Positions 35,132-44,320 of a stretch of DNA of 64,000 bases are shown piece by piece (within the stretch, counting starts at the first letter, position 1; each line of letters starts with the position of its first letter). Position numbers and translations under genes: made by a program. The DNA is from Afipia sp. (GTDB taxonomy: Bacteria; Pseudomonadota; Alphaproteobacteria; Rhizobiales; Xanthobacteraceae), in the NCBI GenBank assembly GCA_030652315.1, contig JAUSAX010000043.1, positions 1 to 64,000 on the forward strand. Reading direction: 5' to 3'. The notes under the pieces are model-generated. The model worked only from the letters and a program-made list of their open reading frames with translations, was not told where the DNA came from and made no database searches.

Positions 35132-35446
35132 CTAATTGTGGCGAATCATATCGGTTTTCTGCGCCGAAATATGCGCACAATCCCGCCGACCCATCAGGAC
35201 GCAATCCTGCGTGTTGCGCAGGTCGGCGAGGGCCAATGCAAGCCAAATGCCGACGCCGGTCAGCAGCGCCGTGAAGGCGATGGCGGCGGCGTTTGCGATC
35301 ATGCGTTGACGATAGTCGTCGGGGCTTTCGCCAACCTGCTCGTATCGGGAAAGGTCGGGCGCGAACTTGCCCGACCGTTGAACCGCCGGTAGCGGTGTGT
35401 GCGTACGTGGGCGGAATTTCAGTATGCGATGCTCGCCGTCGGTCAT
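35132..35446 (-). CDS. Hypothetical single-TM protein
   Basis: MTDGEHRILKFRPR...AAIAFTALLTGVGIWLALALADLRNTQDC. Confidence 0.65.
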   Translation of the reverse strand: MTDGEHRILKFRPRTHTPLPAVQRSGKFAPDLSRYEQVGESPDDYRQRMIANAAAIAFTALLTGVGIWLALALADLRNTQDCVLMGRRDCAHISAQKTDMIRHN

Positions 35447-35555
35447 CGGTAACGGCTCCAAATCAACGCAAGCATATCAGCCCACCGAACAAATTTGTCT
35501 GCGGACAACACCGTAATGCTGGGATGTCAAAAAGGATAGCCGGGAACCGGCGGTG

Positions 35556-36137
35556 TTATGCCTTCGGCACGCGGCCCATCATGTAGAATTCGTCGTTCGG
35601 CCGCATGTCCGTGACGCTCGCCATGCGGTTGGACAGCGCAAAGAATGCCGCAATCGCCGCGATGTCCCAGATATCGTCGTCGCTGAAACCGTGGCCGCGC
35701 AATACCTCGAAATCCTGCGGCGACGTCTTTTGCGATTCCAGGCAAACCTTGACGGCGAAATCGAGCATCGCGCGCTGGCGCGGCGTGATGTCGGCCTTGC
35801 GGTAGTTATTGGCGATCTGATCTGCGATCAGCGGGTTCTTCGCGCGAATCCGCAGCACCGCACCGTGCGAGATGACGCAGTAATGGCACTGATTGGCCGC
35901 GCTGGTTGCGACCACGATCATTTCACGCTCCGTCTTGCTCAGTCCGCCGTCTTTTTCCATCAACGCGTCGTTGTAGGCGAAGAACGCCCTGAACTCGTCG
36001 GGCCGGTAAGCCAGTGCGAGAAGCACATTCGGAACGAAACCTGACTTCTCCTGCACACCGAGAATGCGCGTCCGGATATCATCCGGCAGAGCGTTGAGCG
36101 CAGGAACAGGAAAGCGGCTGATGGACGGTGTGGTCAT
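35556..36137 (-). CDS. Peroxidase-related / carboxymuconolactone decarboxylase family protein
   Basis: TSAANQCHYCVISHGAVLR (AhpD-like CxxC). Confidence 0.85.
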   Translation of the reverse strand: MTTPSISRFPVPALNALPDDIRTRILGVQEKSGFVPNVLLALAYRPDEFRAFFAYNDALMEKDGGLSKTEREMIVVATSAANQCHYCVISHGAVLRIRAKNPLIADQIANNYRKADITPRQRAMLDFAVKVCLESQKTSPQDFEVLRGHGFSDDDIWDIAAIAAFFALSNRMASVTDMRPNDEFYMMGRVPKA

Positions 36138-36246
36138 GCTGATGATCCGATGCGGGCGGCGGGAGCGTTTGCGCCGACCATAGTCGAGGAAGACACCGGC
36201 GCAAAGCGGGTGCAGCCGCAAGGCAGTCCCTCGCAGCGCGTGGCGA

Positions 36247-38007
36247 TCAGCGCAGGGGCTTTTTCAGCAGTGAGAAGCGGTCGGGATCGAGGCCCAGCGA
36301 CGGTTGCAGCATCGGTGCTTCCGGCGCGCGCGGAATGGGCCGATCCATGCCGCCACGGTCGAACGTCGGATCGTTTGGCGTTTCGCGATGCGATGTTGCG
36401 CCGCGCCAGCGCTCCAGCACGGAACTGACGAAGGTAATGTCGTGACCGCTAAGAGCCGATGGCGTTGTCGCGATGGTCGCTTCGCTGCGCGGCAACTGAT
36501 GCGCCGGGACTTCCTTGAAGCGGAGCCGGGTCGGCAAGGCAACACCTTCGCCGAACGCCAGCACTTCGCGGGTGCCCAGCGACGGGACAAACGACAGCAG
36601 GTTCGCTGCGGCGTCCGAGACCGCGGAGCGTAACAGCATCTGGTCGCGCTCGTTTGCAAGGCGCATCGCGAACAGCGTGTTGCATTGGGAAATGATCGTC
36701 GCATCCAGTTCCGCCGGGCGCTGCGTAACCAGCGCAAGGTAGACGCCGTATTTGCGACCTTCCTTGGCGATGCGTGACACGGCCTTGCGCGTCGGCCCGA
36801 AGCCTACGCCGCGATCGGCGGACGCGTAACGGTGCGCTTCCTCGCAGACGAACAGCATGGGTGACGCGCCGTCGCTCCATAGTCCGAAATCGAACGCCAT
36901 GCGGCACAGCACGGATACGACTGAGTCCACGACCTCAGCGGGAAAGCCCGCGAGCTGCATGACGGTCATGGGCCGGCCATTGGCCGGCATCCGGAACAGG
37001 AGGCTGATGACTTCCGCCATCGTGTCGCCGCCAACGTTGGCGTTTTCAAACATGAAGGCGTAACGCGGATCGTTCTTGACGGTCTCGATGCGCGAAATCA
37101 GCTTGTGATAGACGATGCGCGAGGAGCGGTTTTCCAGCTTGCCCATGCGCTCATCGATTAACGAAATCAGATCGACCAGACGATAGGGCACCGGCGTATC
37201 GGCGGTGTAGCCGACAGTCTTGGCATCGATGCGCTTCAGTCCGACGCGGTCCGTGTTCTGATATTGCGTATAGGTCGCTTTCGCCACCGGGATGAGCTCA
37301 ACGAGGACTTCGAGCTCTTCGGGCACGCCGGGGCGTCCGCCGAAGATCACGTCCACGAATTCCTCGAAATTGAAAAGCCAGAACGGCAGCTTGAGGTTTC
37401 GCGGATTGAGAACCAGCGATTTGTCGCCGAAGCAGCGGCCATATTCGTTGTGCACGTCGAGCAGGAATACACGCAGGTTCGGCCTTACGCGCAGAATCTC
37501 GTTCAGCAGCAGCGAGACGCCGCTGGATTTGCCGACGCCGGTGGAGCCGAGCACGGCGAAATGCTTGCTCAGCATATCCTCGACATCGACATAGGCGATG
37601 ACGGAGGGATCCTGCTGCAGCGTACCGATATTGATCTGCTCGGCTTTCGATGGCGCGTACACCGTCCGCAATTGCTGGTTGGTCAGTACGTCCACCAGGT
37701 CGCCGATGGTCGGGTAGCTCGTGACGCCGCGCTGGAAGCGGCCGGAAGGGCCTGCGGCGATCTCGCCCAGCAGGTCGACCGAGGCAATCGCGATGTAGTT
37801 GTCGGTGGGCGGCAGGTTTTCGCGGCTCACCTCGGTGATCATCGCGACGATGATGGTTGTGGCGGTCCGGATACCGAAGAACTGGCCGACCGTGGCGCGC
37901 ACATTCGAATCGTTGATCTGACTTGTGGTCACAAGGCCGACACGGGCTTGCGAGCCGCGTACCGAAATGACGCGCCCGAGCGAGGCTGGCTGCGGTGAAG
38001 TCAACAT
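36247..38007 (-). CDS. HerA-like ATPase (DUF87)
   Basis: HFAVLGSTGVGKSSGVSLLLNEIL Walker A; HerA-type N-terminal HAS-like barrel; MLFVCEEAHRYAS. Confidence 0.85.
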   Translation of the reverse strand: MLTSPQPASLGRVISVRGSQARVGLVTTSQINDSNVRATVGQFFGIRTATTIIVAMITEVSRENLPPTDNYIAIASVDLLGEIAAGPSGRFQRGVTSYPTIGDLVDVLTNQQLRTVYAPSKAEQINIGTLQQDPSVIAYVDVEDMLSKHFAVLGSTGVGKSSGVSLLLNEILRVRPNLRVFLLDVHNEYGRCFGDKSLVLNPRNLKLPFWLFNFEEFVDVIFGGRPGVPEELEVLVELIPVAKATYTQYQNTDRVGLKRIDAKTVGYTADTPVPYRLVDLISLIDERMGKLENRSSRIVYHKLISRIETVKNDPRYAFMFENANVGGDTMAEVISLLFRMPANGRPMTVMQLAGFPAEVVDSVVSVLCRMAFDFGLWSDGASPMLFVCEEAHRYASADRGVGFGPTRKAVSRIAKEGRKYGVYLALVTQRPAELDATIISQCNTLFAMRLANERDQMLLRSAVSDAAANLLSFVPSLGTREVLAFGEGVALPTRLRFKEVPAHQLPRSEATIATTPSALSGHDITFVSSVLERWRGATSHRETPNDPTFDRGGMDRPIPRAPEAPMLQPSLGLDPDRFSLLKKPLR

Positions 38008-38437
38008 AGAGCGATATGGCCTGTCTGAACTGCTGAATTTCCTCGACTGTACAAAGGCTTGCTGCAGGAATTGTTAAATGCGCCGGTGACTTTGTGCGGT
38101 TCTGCGAGGTGGTGCCCATACGGTGGTGCAACCGCTGAGATTCCCCGGTCGGCTAAGGCCCCGAAGTTGAAGGGGTATTTTGATATTGGTCCACGAGGGT
38201 CCGCGGGCGGGTTTTCTTGGAATTAAGTCTTTGTTTACCTTGGGCTAATGGACGATCGTCCAGCCCGGCGGGAAGCTCCGGCGGATGCTTTTTTGAGCGT
38301 GGCTGGTGGAGAGCGCAAGGCAGGGGTAGACCGCGGCGCAGCACCGCTCTATATCCTGCGCGCGACATCGATTTGCTGATTTGGATCGCGATCCGCCACG
38401 GGGCTTCGCCGCGCGCAAGATCAGGTCCGCGATCGAT

Positions 38438-38511
38438 TGGGGAATGGTGTAACGGTAGCACAACAGACTCTGACTCTGTTTGTCTAGGTTCGAATCCTAG
38501 TTCCCCAGCCA
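38438..38511 (+). tRNA. tRNA-Gln (anticodon CTG), CCA encoded
   Basis: tggggaa/ttcccca acceptor stem; acaga-ctCTGac-tctgt anticodon arm; taggTTCGAATCcta T-arm; gCCA 3' end. Confidence 0.93.
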
Positions 38512-38551
38512 ACCAGTTCTTCTTTTAGAGAATATCCTTCTTAGGCACCGG

Positions 38552-38580
38552 AAAAGCCCGCCAAATGCGGGCTTCTTTAA
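38552..38580 (+). terminator. Rho-independent terminator after tRNA-Gln
   Basis: aagcccgc-caaat-gcgggctt-ctttaa. Confidence 0.7.
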
Positions 38581-38835
38581 CGTCGGTGAGTCTCCAAGAT
38601 ACCAATTGTCGAACTTTTGCGGCGAGAATTCCCGATAGTCTCCGGATATCTACTGGAAAATTCCCGTTTTCTGGAGACTGTCTCTGGAGACCGGAGAATA
38701 ATCCACTACACGGTGAGGGAATCAGTCGAAGCGAATTTTAGCATTCCCGATTTCGAGGAGCGGATCGGCGACTACTTCGTCGTCGCGTAAGTCAATTTCG
38801 CGTCCTGCAGGCGCTCTGAATAATTCTGCGTTTAG

Positions 38836-39546
38836 CTAGATGGCGACCAACTCGGCGAGCTTGGCCGCGATGTCCGTCATAGGCTCTTCTGCTGTGCTCA
38901 GGCCGGTTCGCGAGGCGAGCAGAGGACTGACTTCGCGGAGAGCTTCATACGTCGTGTTGTGCACGATGGGAACGAGCCGCTCACCCGCAAGAAGTGCCGA
39001 TAGCTCTTTGTCGGCGATGCTTTCTGTGGGGAGGCGGCGCAGCAGCGCAGGGGTCACCAGCACGAGCCCGATCCGCGAGTTTGCCAAGCCCTTGTCGATG
39101 GCGCGGAGCAACGGCACGCCGAGGCCAACGTCCTTCTCGCTGAACCAGACCTTGACACCGCGTGACACCAGCAGATCGTGCAGCTCCTTGGCGGCCCCCT
39201 GCCGGTCGTCCCACGCATGGCAAAGAAAGACGTCCCGAAGGTCAAGGGACGCTTGCTTCTCGATGTTTTCGCGCACCGGCGTGAGTGCCCGCACCTCGGC
39301 AGGTGTGTAAAACACCGACGAACCGGCTCGCGACCAGCGCGGCTTTACGCTCCTGCCGCCGTCGCCGCTCCGGTTGCCCCCGCTGCTCCCCGACGAAGAA
39401 TAGGACGGGGACGAGTAGGACGGGGACGAGTACGACCCGTGGCTGCTGTAGCGGCCGCCATAGCGGCTACTGCCACGGCATGCAGGGCAGTTCGCTGCAG
39501 CGCTCGATGAGCGATGGCCTTCCACTGGTGCTGTGCATCTAGCCAT
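38836..39546 (-). CDS. TIR domain protein with N-terminal Cys/His motif and Ser/Tyr-rich linker
   Basis: DVFLCHAWDDRQGAAKELHDLLVSRGVKVWFSEKDVGLG...RIGLVLVTPALL...DKEL; N-terminus CTAPVEGHRSSSAAANCPACRG. Confidence 0.85.
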   Translation of the reverse strand: MARCTAPVEGHRSSSAAANCPACRGSSRYGGRYSSHGSYSSPSYSSPSYSSSGSSGGNRSGDGGRSVKPRWSRAGSSVFYTPAEVRALTPVRENIEKQASLDLRDVFLCHAWDDRQGAAKELHDLLVSRGVKVWFSEKDVGLGVPLLRAIDKGLANSRIGLVLVTPALLRRLPTESIADKELSALLAGERLVPIVHNTTYEALREVSPLLASRTGLSTAEEPMTDIAAKLAELVAI

Positions 39547-39551
39547 CTGTT

Positions 39552-40694
39552 TCAGCGCCCCGCGCGTCGTGCAGCGCGATCAATCCAACTGCCGATGTTC
39601 TTATGGCCGTTGCCCGCAGTGTAGTCGTATTCGTCAGCGCCAGCAGAAAGCGGCATCACATAACCGACGTCCGGCTTTGGTAGCCCGGGCGGACACGTCA
39701 CCGCGCTCGTGTGAACACTGTATGCTTCCCAATGCCAAGAGATGCCACCACGACCATCGGCATATGCGTTCAATTCAGCCAAGCGAAACAGACCGTCTTT
39801 GCAACGCATCACGCCCTTATAGTCGAGAGGGTTTGGGCCGCGAGGATGGGTTAGTCCGCCGTCGATGTGCGGAATGTCGTTGATGTGGACCGTCAGCAAG
39901 CCGCGACCGTCGATGACTGCGCTTGCAATCTCATAACGTACGAAAGGCCGCAGGTATGTCTCGGAGCCAGCGAGAACGCAGACCGCGGAACTGTTCTTCA
40001 TGCCCGCAGTGATGATCTTCCGCAGTCGAACAGGATCAGTGACTTTCGTCTTTTCCCAGATGCTGCTGTCGAAGTACGCACGATCTTGTCCCGTTTTCGT
40101 CTGAAAGCGCCAAGCATTGCGCACGATCACCGAGCGCCGAACGTCCGCGTAGTTGAACGCAAAATACGAACGTCGTTTGACAAGTGGCGGTGCATAGACG
40201 GGAGGAGCAACCGGCAGCTTGGGCGGTTGATACGGGATGCCGAGACCGGCCAAACCCGAGCCGAACCCAGAAGCTGGTGGGTTGATGAGATCATCGAATG
40301 AATAGCGCGGTTTCTCAACTGGCATCCGCGGCGCAACTCCGAAAGGCGAGAACGGGCCTGTCTGCGGGCCAGCGACGCCGGTGAAGTAATCGCTCAGGCC
40401 CGCAAGCGGTGATCGTGGCGTTGACGGGTTGAGAAGTTCGGCGATGGTAGATGCAGAGTTTGGCGCTGGCGCGAGACTGCCAAACTGGGGGTTGGCGACA
40501 CCGGAGCCAAAGCTCCCTGACGGATTGCTGCCTAGCGCCTCGACCAGCGCAGCAAGACCTCGCGCACTGTGGGCTGATGGCTCCGGCGGCTTTGCATACG
40601 GCGAGAGATTACCGAATGCTGATGACGATGAGTCCGGCAGTGCGCCAAGAGCGGCTAGCAGCATGTTCTTGCTGTCGAATGGATTGTTAGACAT
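39552..40694 (-). CDS. ThsB/DUF1863-like TIR-fold protein with long low-complexity N-terminus
   Basis: KRRSYFAFNYADVRRSVIVRNAWRF...SSIWEKTK...MKNSSAVCVLAGSETYLRPFVRYEIASAVIDGRGLLTVHIND. Confidence 0.75.
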   Translation of the reverse strand: MSNNPFDSKNMLLAALGALPDSSSSAFGNLSPYAKPPEPSAHSARGLAALVEALGSNPSGSFGSGVANPQFGSLAPAPNSASTIAELLNPSTPRSPLAGLSDYFTGVAGPQTGPFSPFGVAPRMPVEKPRYSFDDLINPPASGFGSGLAGLGIPYQPPKLPVAPPVYAPPLVKRRSYFAFNYADVRRSVIVRNAWRFQTKTGQDRAYFDSSIWEKTKVTDPVRLRKIITAGMKNSSAVCVLAGSETYLRPFVRYEIASAVIDGRGLLTVHINDIPHIDGGLTHPRGPNPLDYKGVMRCKDGLFRLAELNAYADGRGGISWHWEAYSVHTSAVTCPPGLPKPDVGYVMPLSAGADEYDYTAGNGHKNIGSWIDRAARRAGR

Positions 40695-41136
40695 TGCCCC
40701 ACCTTGCTCCGATGATTGCGATGACCACGCCGATCCCCAACGGCGTATAGAAACTCAGGATCGACCAACTAAACGCAGCCGACCAAAACGATGACTTCGG
40801 CGCGTTCTTCAGGCTGACGGCGAAGGTCGGCATCGTCTTCCAGTCGTCAGTGCGAATTTCGTCGTAGAGCAGCCGGAAGCGGCGCTCTGTGCGCAGATAC
40901 TGCGTGTCCGCGATTGCAAACGCGATCAATGGAAGGAAGGCCAGCATGATGACTGCCGGTCGGTGCATCGTCAGCGCGAAGCCGCAAACCGCCGTTACGA
41001 CCGTGATGCAGTACCCCTTGAAGGACGAGCCATACCCGGCCATGCGCGTGATGATGGCTTGCAACATCTCCAGGTGCTTAACCCGAAGGTCAGCGGCTTT
41101 ATCTTCCGACAGGCTCATTCCGAGAGAAACACCCAT
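40687..41136 (-). CDS. Small multi-TM membrane protein, candidate effector of the TIR operon
   Basis: LRVKHLEMLQAIITRMAGYGSSFKGYCITVVTAVCGFA...LPLIAFAIADTQYLRTERRFRLLYDEIR then a further hydrophobic segment; overlaps next gene by 8 nt; start set to internal Met. Confidence 0.75.
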   Translation of the reverse strand: MGVSLGMSLSEDKAADLRVKHLEMLQAIITRMAGYGSSFKGYCITVVTAVCGFALTMHRPAVIMLAFLPLIAFAIADTQYLRTERRFRLLYDEIRTDDWKTMPTFAVSLKNAPKSSFWSAAFSWSILSFYTPLGIGVVIAIIGARWGNV

Positions 41137-41254
41137 GTCAGACCCCAAGTCTTGATCACCTAAGCCGTGGAACACCTAGATCAAGGGTATGGGAACAAGT
41201 TTTATGGGTCAGGTCTGCTGACTTACCTCTCAACGCGACGGACAGGACCTCGAA

Positions 41255-41455
41255 TCACCTCGTTAGCCCCGACGTAGTTACGCGCGCTTCACCAACTTGC
41301 CGATCACGCTCGGCGGACAACTCGTCGGTCTTGTTCTGCATCCTCATCAGCAATTCCTCGGAGGCGGTCGTGCTGATGCCTGCGCGGTTCTGAATGTCAA
41401 ACCGCTGGCGGCGTATCTGCACCCGCATGCGCTCGATCTCGATGCGGAGGAACAT
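41255..41455 (-). CDS. Hypothetical small coiled-coil-like protein
   Basis: MFLRIEIERMRVQIRRQRFDIQNRAGISTTASEELLMRMQNKTDELSAERDRQ; heptad-like composition. Confidence 0.45.
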   Translation of the reverse strand: MFLRIEIERMRVQIRRQRFDIQNRAGISTTASEELLMRMQNKTDELSAERDRQVGEARVTTSGLTR

Positions 41456-41563
41456 GGCGATGGCTGTTGATCAGTGTAGAGAACAGAATAAGAACATTAC
41501 CGGATAGGGTCAAGGGCGTAATGTTATGGCTGGTCGCGAATCGGTCGAACAGGAGGACTTACC

Positions 41564-41839
41564 ATGCGCGTTTTGGGCAACCCCGCTGGAACGGGATCGA
41601 TCATGATTGAGGGTGTCGAAGCTGGCCCTGCGGAATACGATATGACCGTTGTTCAGGGTGACACTTGGAAGAGTGCTGACGGCACCATCGAAGCCGACAT
41701 GCTGCTGCTGATGAAGGCGCAGTCGGCGAGGAAGACGCAGCTTAAGATGCGCAACGGGACGGTCGACATTATTCTTACAAATGTGGACAGCACCGGCCAT
41801 GGAACGTTCCAAGTGTCGGGGCCTGTGCCGGGCTTTTAG
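41564..41839 (+). CDS. Hypothetical protein
   Basis: Strong Shine-Dalgarno aggagg 9 nt upstream of ATG; no recognised domain. Confidence 0.5.
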   Translation: MRVLGNPAGTGSIMIEGVEAGPAEYDMTVVQGDTWKSADGTIEADMLLLMKAQSARKTQLKMRNGTVDIILTNVDSTGHGTFQVSGPVPGF

Positions 41840-41860
41840 CCAACCAATGGGAGCATTTGG

Positions 41861-42472
41861 ATGACGTCAACATTCAGGAGCAGCGAAATTACGTTGCTCG
41901 CCCGTCACGGGTTATCTGAAGATGATGTCTACGACGGTCGTTTAGAGACTAAAATCGGTCGTGAAATGTCAGCGAAGGAAGCTGGCAAGGACCTGATCTT
42001 GACGAGTGCTCGATGTAGGACGGACTCAAGTCATCGCATCAGGACTCGGGCAGGTCATTGTTTTCAATGCAAGCCGATGCGCATTGCATTTCAAGTCCGC
42101 CACAGCTCACCCGGCTATGTCTATATAGCGGGATCGAAGTCTGGCCGCGTCGTCAAACTGGGAACGGCAAGCGACTTAGCTCAACGGGAACGCCAACTTC
42201 GCGCAGAACGTTACGGCGGACATTCTGACTGGGAGATCGTTTTTTCGACACGATCAGACCAAGCTGGAAAATTGGAGAGCGAGGCATCTGCGCGACTTTC
42301 TAACAAGCGGGTGTTTAGTAACTATATAAAGGACGGCAACATTCAGACAGCGTCTGAAATTTTGAGATGTAGGTTTAGCGAAGCGAAGCAGGCGATATTT
42401 TCTGCTTCAGGGAAGCGTCCTATCGTTTGGCAGTCCTCCCGTGCGATCAAGTACGATTTCGAAGAAGGTTAG
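41861..42472 (+). CDS. GIY-YIG nuclease-superfamily-like protein
   Basis: GYVYIAGSKSGRVVKLGTASDLAQRERQLRAERYGGHSDWEIVF...ESEASARL (T5orf172/GIY-YIG-like), preceded by H..R..AGHCFQC. Confidence 0.6.
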   Translation: MTSTFRSSEITLLARHGLSEDDVYDGRLETKIGREMSAKEAGKDLILTSARCRTDSSHRIRTRAGHCFQCKPMRIAFQVRHSSPGYVYIAGSKSGRVVKLGTASDLAQRERQLRAERYGGHSDWEIVFSTRSDQAGKLESEASARLSNKRVFSNYIKDGNIQTASEILRCRFSEAKQAIFSASGKRPIVWQSSRAIKYDFEEG

Positions 42473-42781
42473 ACCAAGATTATTTTGCTATCCGTCGAAC
42501 GCGATACCGAGATCGGAATAGATCGGCGCAAACTCCGGCGTCGTCGAAAGAGCTATCCAAATCGCGCGCGATGTCCGGCATTCTTCCTCAGTGGTCCGAA
42601 GAACTTCGTGCTGAGGGCGAAGCGCTGATGCGCAAGGCTGACAAGCTTAGGTGGCAGCTGTAAATGTGACGTGAGCCACGCACCACCTGATCTAAGATCG
42701 CGTACATTGAATTCTAATTAGAAGCCTGACCGAGATGAGACCGAATAATCCATAACATTCGATCGGCGAATGGCGAGGTGA

Positions 42782-44320
42782 TCAAAGGCCGATGGCGCGT
42801 CGCTGCGCGGCCCATGACAAGGGCAGGGTGGGTAGCATCGCGGTCAGCGTCAGGCCAGCGGGCTGGTCGCCCTGCAGTATCGCCGTGAGGATATCGGGCG
42901 CAAGAAACGCCAGCCGCATTTCCTGCCGCAGCATTTTCGGATGAGCCTTGGCTGAAGCAGCCAGCGCTTCAACTGTCTCGAAGCGACCGCCCGTCAAATC
43001 CTGGATACGGGCATGTGCCCGGGCGACGGCATGAACAAGGATCGGATCGGCCTCAGTGCTGTCCGTGGCCCGATACTTCGGTGATGTCGTGCCACTCGCG
43101 GTATTGATCCAAGGAACGGTCAAATTCTGAAGGGCAATCTGAGGCGGGAAGACGATCGTAATCGCATTCTTCGAGACGACGACGCGTTCAACGTGGATCT
43201 CAATCAACTCCGCATCCGAAGTCACAGCAGGGTCTGGTCGATCGCATTCCATGCGCACCGCCTGAAGCACGGTCGATTCAAGTTCCGTAGCAGAGATACG
43301 CGCGAGAGACCCGGCCTCTGCCTTACGTCCCCGCAACAGCGCCGCGCTGACGTAGAACCGATAGCGGACGCCCATCTTGGTCGAGTAGCTCGGACTCATT
43401 CGGTTATTTCGGTCGTCGAATAGCTTGCCCATCAAGAGCGCGCCGCTTTCTGACCGTCGATTTTTTCGAGTGACTGAGTTGGACGCAAGTTTTGCCTGCA
43501 CGGCCTCGAAAATGGCTTTGGTGATGATGGGTTGATGCTCGCCCGGATGCCATTTGTCTTTGTGCGGTACCTCGCCAATGTAGATCCGGCTGTTCAACAG
43601 GTAAGCCAATGGACCGTACGTGAAGCGCGACGCGATGCGCGCGTCTGAGCTTTTTGCCCTCTTTATCCTCGACCGAATACCTTTCGCATCCAGGTCAATC
43701 ACCAGCGGACCAAAACTACCGAGTTCGAGATAGCGCTTGAAAATGTAGCGAACGATCTTGGCCTCGTTTTCGTCGATTACGAGTTTCTTGTTCTCGGTCC
43801 GATAGCCAAACGGAATGTTGCCGCCGGTCCACTTACCCTTGGCGCGAGACGCCGCGATTTTGTCCCGGACTCGCTCGGACGAGAGCTCGCGCTCGAACTG
43901 AGCAAAGGACAGCAGGACGTTGAGAGTCAAACGGCCCATCGAGGTTGTGGTGTTGAACTGCTGGGTCACCGCCACGAATGAGATCGATCTGGCATCGAAC
44001 GCCTCGACGAGCTTGGCGAAGTCAGCCAACGAGCGGGTAAGGCGGTCGATCTTGTAGACGACAACCACATCGACCTTGGCTGCTTCGATGTCGACTAACA
44101 ATCGCTTGAGGGCAGGGCGCTCAAGATTGCCGCCGGAGAAGGCCGGATCGTCGTAGCGCTGTGGAAGTGCTTTCCAGCCTTGTGAGGCCTGACTCTTTAT
44201 ATATGCCTCGCAGGCTTCGCGCTGAGCGTCGAGTGAGTTGAATTCCAGCTCCAGACCATGCTCGGTCGACTTGCGGGTGTAGATGGCGCAGCGCAGGCTT
44301 TTAGGAATGCTACTTGCCAT
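42782..44320 (-). CDS. Large serine recombinase family protein
   Basis: LRCAIYTRKSTEHGLELEFNSLDAQREACEAYI; YKIDRLTRSLADF; recombinase domain IPFGYR. Confidence 0.92.
   Translation of the reverse strand: MASSIPKSLRCAIYTRKSTEHGLELEFNSLDAQREACEAYIKSQASQGWKALPQRYDDPAFSGGNLERPALKRLLVDIEAAKVDVVVVYKIDRLTRSLADFAKLVEAFDARSISFVAVTQQFNTTTSMGRLTLNVLLSFAQFERELSSERVRDKIAASRAKGKWTGGNIPFGYRTENKKLVIDENEAKIVRYIFKRYLELGSFGPLVIDLDAKGIRSRIKRAKSSDARIASRFTYGPLAYLLNSRIYIGEVPHKDKWHPGEHQPIITKAIFEAVQAKLASNSVTRKNRRSESGALLMGKLFDDRNNRMSPSYSTKMGVRYRFYVSAALLRGRKAEAGSLARISATELESTVLQAVRMECDRPDPAVTSDAELIEIHVERVVVSKNAITIVFPPQIALQNLTVPWINTASGTTSPKYRATDSTEADPILVHAVARAHARIQDLTGGRFETVEALAASAKAHPKMLRQEMRLAFLAPDILTAILQGDQPAGLTLTAMLPTLPLSWAAQRRAIGL

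Noticed and set aside
38217-38528. 103-aa ORF running through tRNA-Gln
   Set aside because: The frame is an artefact across the tRNA and its upstream spacer
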